Below the pieces are notes generated by a model, which did no database searches, was not told the origin of the DNA, and was given only the letters and a program-made list of their open reading frames with translations. Of a stretch of 64,000 bases of DNA, positions 62,369 to 64,000 are shown piece by piece (within the stretch, counting starts at the first letter, position 1; every line of letters begins with the position of its first letter). The stretch is from the NCBI GenBank assembly GCA_000525675.1, contig CP002190.1:2480001-2544000 (forward strand). Direction: 5' to 3'. The position numbers and the translations under genes were made by a program. Source of the DNA: Bdellovibrio bacteriovorus W (GTDB lineage Bacteria; Bdellovibrionota; Bdellovibrionia; Bdellovibrionales; Bdellovibrionaceae).

Positions 62369-63676
62369 TTATTTTGCCGTGACATCTCTTTCTTGAGGAG
62401 GCTCGTAGGTCCAACTGACTGAAGCTGCTGCTACAAAACCAAAAACTAACCAGTACAACCTGTCTGCCATTCCACCCAAAGATAGATGGATATGGTAAAT
62501 AATCAGAATGGGGATATGGGCGCATAGATAAATTGCAACTTGTCGTTTAAAAAGGTCCGGAGACTTTAAAGCCTTAAGCCCTCCAATAGTCATAAGCACT
62601 AAAGCAATGACTCCCATAAATAACAGAGGCCAACCACCAATCACCCCGGCGGAGATTAAAATATTGTGGGGATCTTTCATGGCATTGTAACTAGTGACAC
62701 TGACTTCTTCGCCAGCGGCAAACTTTGATGCCAAACCATGACCAAGCCACTGTGACTCTCTAAACATCTGCGCTCCACGCTCCACTTCCTCCCAACGAGA
62801 AGCAACTCCATCTTGAGCTTCACGTCCTCCAAGGGCGGCCTTTCCCATAGCGACAGATCTAACAAAGTCATAGGCCTTTAAGCCAAACAACATGGTAAAG
62901 GAAAGTGACAACGTAATAAAAGCAAACTTAAAGAGACGCCCTTGATTGGTTTTAGTTCTATGCAAAATCATTGTGAGAATAAATGCTGCGACGGCGGCTG
63001 CGGCTGATGAGCGAGTGCCTGTCAAAATGATTGCAAAAAAACTTGCCCCAATGATAAGTGCATTCCAAAGACGCTCTGTGCGACTCTTGGAATCTATAAA
63101 AGTTGTCAGAGAAAAAATAAAGGCCACAGTGGCACAAGTCACCATGTGAGGGATGTGTTTAAACACACCAATAAAACGCCCTCCTTTAAACGCGGCACCT
63201 TTAGAAAAGAAAAGCATCGCTAAGGAAATTAACACCAACACACCGGCCCAGCGTTGGATAAACTTGACGAAGCTTTTCGCATCCCATGCACTCGGAATAA
63301 CTAAACCACAAATTAAAACCATAAAAACAGACGTCACCAAGGCGGCAAGATCCATTAAGCGCGACTCGCCTCTATAGACATAGTTCATCTGTAAAAATGT
63401 TTGCGCCACTAAAAGAAGAATCAGTAGCAAACAAAAAAGCTTATAAAAACCACTGAGATGATTTCGATTCTTCATCCTCATCCACAGAAATAATAAAGGC
63501 ACTCCTGTTAAAAAACTTAAGACCACATTCAAATAGGGATGCATCCCCGCCTGAAAAAGAACGAACGAAAACGAGCGCGGCACTGGTAAGAAACCTGCCA
63601 GCGAAACCTTGGATATAAATACCAAAGAGACAAATGCCTTTATTAAAAAAACAATGCGCCCGTCTAACTTTCGCAT
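62369..63676 (-). CDS. O-antigen ligase/polymerase (Wzy_C family) membrane protein
   Basis: The 435-residue protein has about 11-12 membrane helices and a large periplasmic loop (about 270-345). The loop contains the conserved pattern SRWEEVERGAQMFRESQWLGHG, followed by the MKDPHNILI histidine, as in WaaL/Wzy proteins. TGTRSSAAAAV occurs in the helix before the loop. Whether it ligates O-antigen to lipid A-core or polymerises repeat units cannot be decided by sequence; the wza and wzz neighbours favour an exopolysaccharide polymerase. It starts 10 bases after wza. Confidence 0.87.
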   Translation of the reverse strand: MRKLDGRIVFLIKAFVSLVFISKVSLAGFLPVPRSFSFVLFQAGMHPYLNVVLSFLTGVPLLFLWMRMKNRNHLSGFYKLFCLLLILLLVAQTFLQMNYVYRGESRLMDLAALVTSVFMVLICGLVIPSAWDAKSFVKFIQRWAGVLVLISLAMLFFSKGAAFKGGRFIGVFKHIPHMVTCATVAFIFSLTTFIDSKSRTERLWNALIIGASFFAIILTGTRSSAAAAVAAFILTMILHRTKTNQGRLFKFAFITLSLSFTMLFGLKAYDFVRSVAMGKAALGGREAQDGVASRWEEVERGAQMFRESQWLGHGLASKFAAGEEVSVTSYNAMKDPHNILISAGVIGGWPLLFMGVIALVLMTIGGLKALKSPDLFKRQVAIYLCAHIPILIIYHIHLSLGGMADRLYWLVFGFVAAASVSWTYEPPQERDVTAK

Positions 63677-63686
63677 GCTCTAGCCA

Positions 63687-64000
63687 CTACTTGTCCGTAT
63701 TCTTATCGATAAGAACAGCTGTAAGTACGATTCCTAATACGACGGATGCAATTGTTATGTTTCGTGAGGCCTCCGAACTTATCCACGGAGTTCGTGGCGG
63801 TACATATATAAAGTCGTCCTGCTGAAGCTTTAAGTTTTTGGCGCCACCATACTTAATAATCTTCTCAGCATTGATCTCATAGGCTCCTTGGTATTCATTG
63901 ATAGCTTTTGAGTTCAAATCCGCCCAAGCTTTAGGCTCCGTCTTTCTCACAAGAACCTCAGAAAGATCTCCCCCGTTAGTTGTTCCCCCTGCCAGCGTGA
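63687..64000 (-). CDS. Polysaccharide export protein (Wza-like), 5' part cut by window edge
   Basis: The frame is open to the right edge. The visible ~104 C-terminal residues contain an SLBB-type beta-grasp start (TLAGGTTNGGDLSEVLVRK), then a strand-rich part ending LQQDDFIYVPP. A C-terminal hydrophobic helix (NITIASVVLGIVLTAVLI) resembles the outer-membrane helix of Wza. Wza forms the outer-membrane exit pore for capsule or exopolysaccharide. The N-terminus and signal peptide lie outside the window. It heads the visible cluster wza, ligase/polymerase, wzz, deacetylase. Confidence 0.8.
   Translation of the reverse strand, partial: TLAGGTTNGGDLSEVLVRKTEPKAWADLNSKAINEYQGAYEINAEKIIKYGGAKNLKLQQDDFIYVPPRTPWISSEASRNITIASVVLGIVLTAVLIDKNTDK

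Noticed and set aside
1-64000. tRNA, rRNA, riboswitch, CRISPR array or prophage genes
   Set aside because: No cloverleaf, rRNA core, regularly spaced repeats or phage structural genes were recognised on reading either strand; this was by eye, not by a covariance search.

Overview
The window looks like chromosomal DNA of a Gram-negative bacterium close to Bdellovibrio (Bdellovibrionota). This is an inference from gene content, not a database match. The content includes a division and cell-wall (dcw) cluster with meso-DAP-type MurE, FtsW/FtsI/FtsL/FtsQ/FtsA, many lipoproteins, MotA/MotB stators, a PBP4-type DacB next to a lytic transglycosylase, a lipoprotein polysaccharide deacetylase and LPS/exopolysaccharide genes. 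Base composition is moderate and rho-independent terminators are plentiful. No tRNA, rRNA or CRISPR array was seen, and no stretch above 300 bases lacks a gene.

Region 1 (1-23776, mostly minus strand) is an expanded dcw cluster. Read in transcription order it is rsmH-ftsL-ftsI, recQ, a nucleotidyltransferase and an SDR; murE-murF; mraY-murD; a small lipoprotein, ftsW, murG and murC; ggt; then ftsQ-ftsA running off the left edge. Plus-strand genes break in: an esterase, a CBS protein with an EcsC protein, and a haem-c chemoreceptor with a FliA-like promoter. Neither mraZ nor ddl is in the cluster, and murB lies alone at 29 kb.

Region 2 (23.9-43.4 kb) holds nucleotide metabolism (upp, hpt, thyA-folA), a pirin, a PilZ protein, murB, an M14 carboxypeptidase, a TetR regulator with a perfect palindrome upstream, dacB plus a transglycosylase, an LspA-HAMP fusion, a DnaQ-exonuclease/WYL fusion, a TorF-like porin, motAB, dsbD and ilvE. 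At 43472-44843 an intact IS3-family element sits in the loop of the ilvE terminator, with 3-bp target duplications.

Region 3 (44.9-52.8 kb) carries a coiled-coil protein, an unknown protein, rluB, two small envelope proteins, prmA-rsmE, an RDD protein and the heptose-phosphate adenylyltransferase. Last comes a secreted protein with motifs resembling Fam20C-type atypical kinases.

Region 4 (52.9-64 kb, minus strand) contains the most unusual unit. DUF4956 membrane protein, membrane-fusion adaptor with a long C-terminal extension, TolC-like outer-membrane component and VTC-type polyphosphate polymerase are translationally coupled. I infer a trans-envelope polyphosphate synthesis/export system. 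It is followed by two envelope proteins of unknown role and by an exopolysaccharide cluster (wza, O-antigen ligase/polymerase, wzz, NodB deacetylase, YkgJ protein). Several start codons were moved inward from the longest open frame on the basis of Shine-Dalgarno sites, signal peptides or family alignment.
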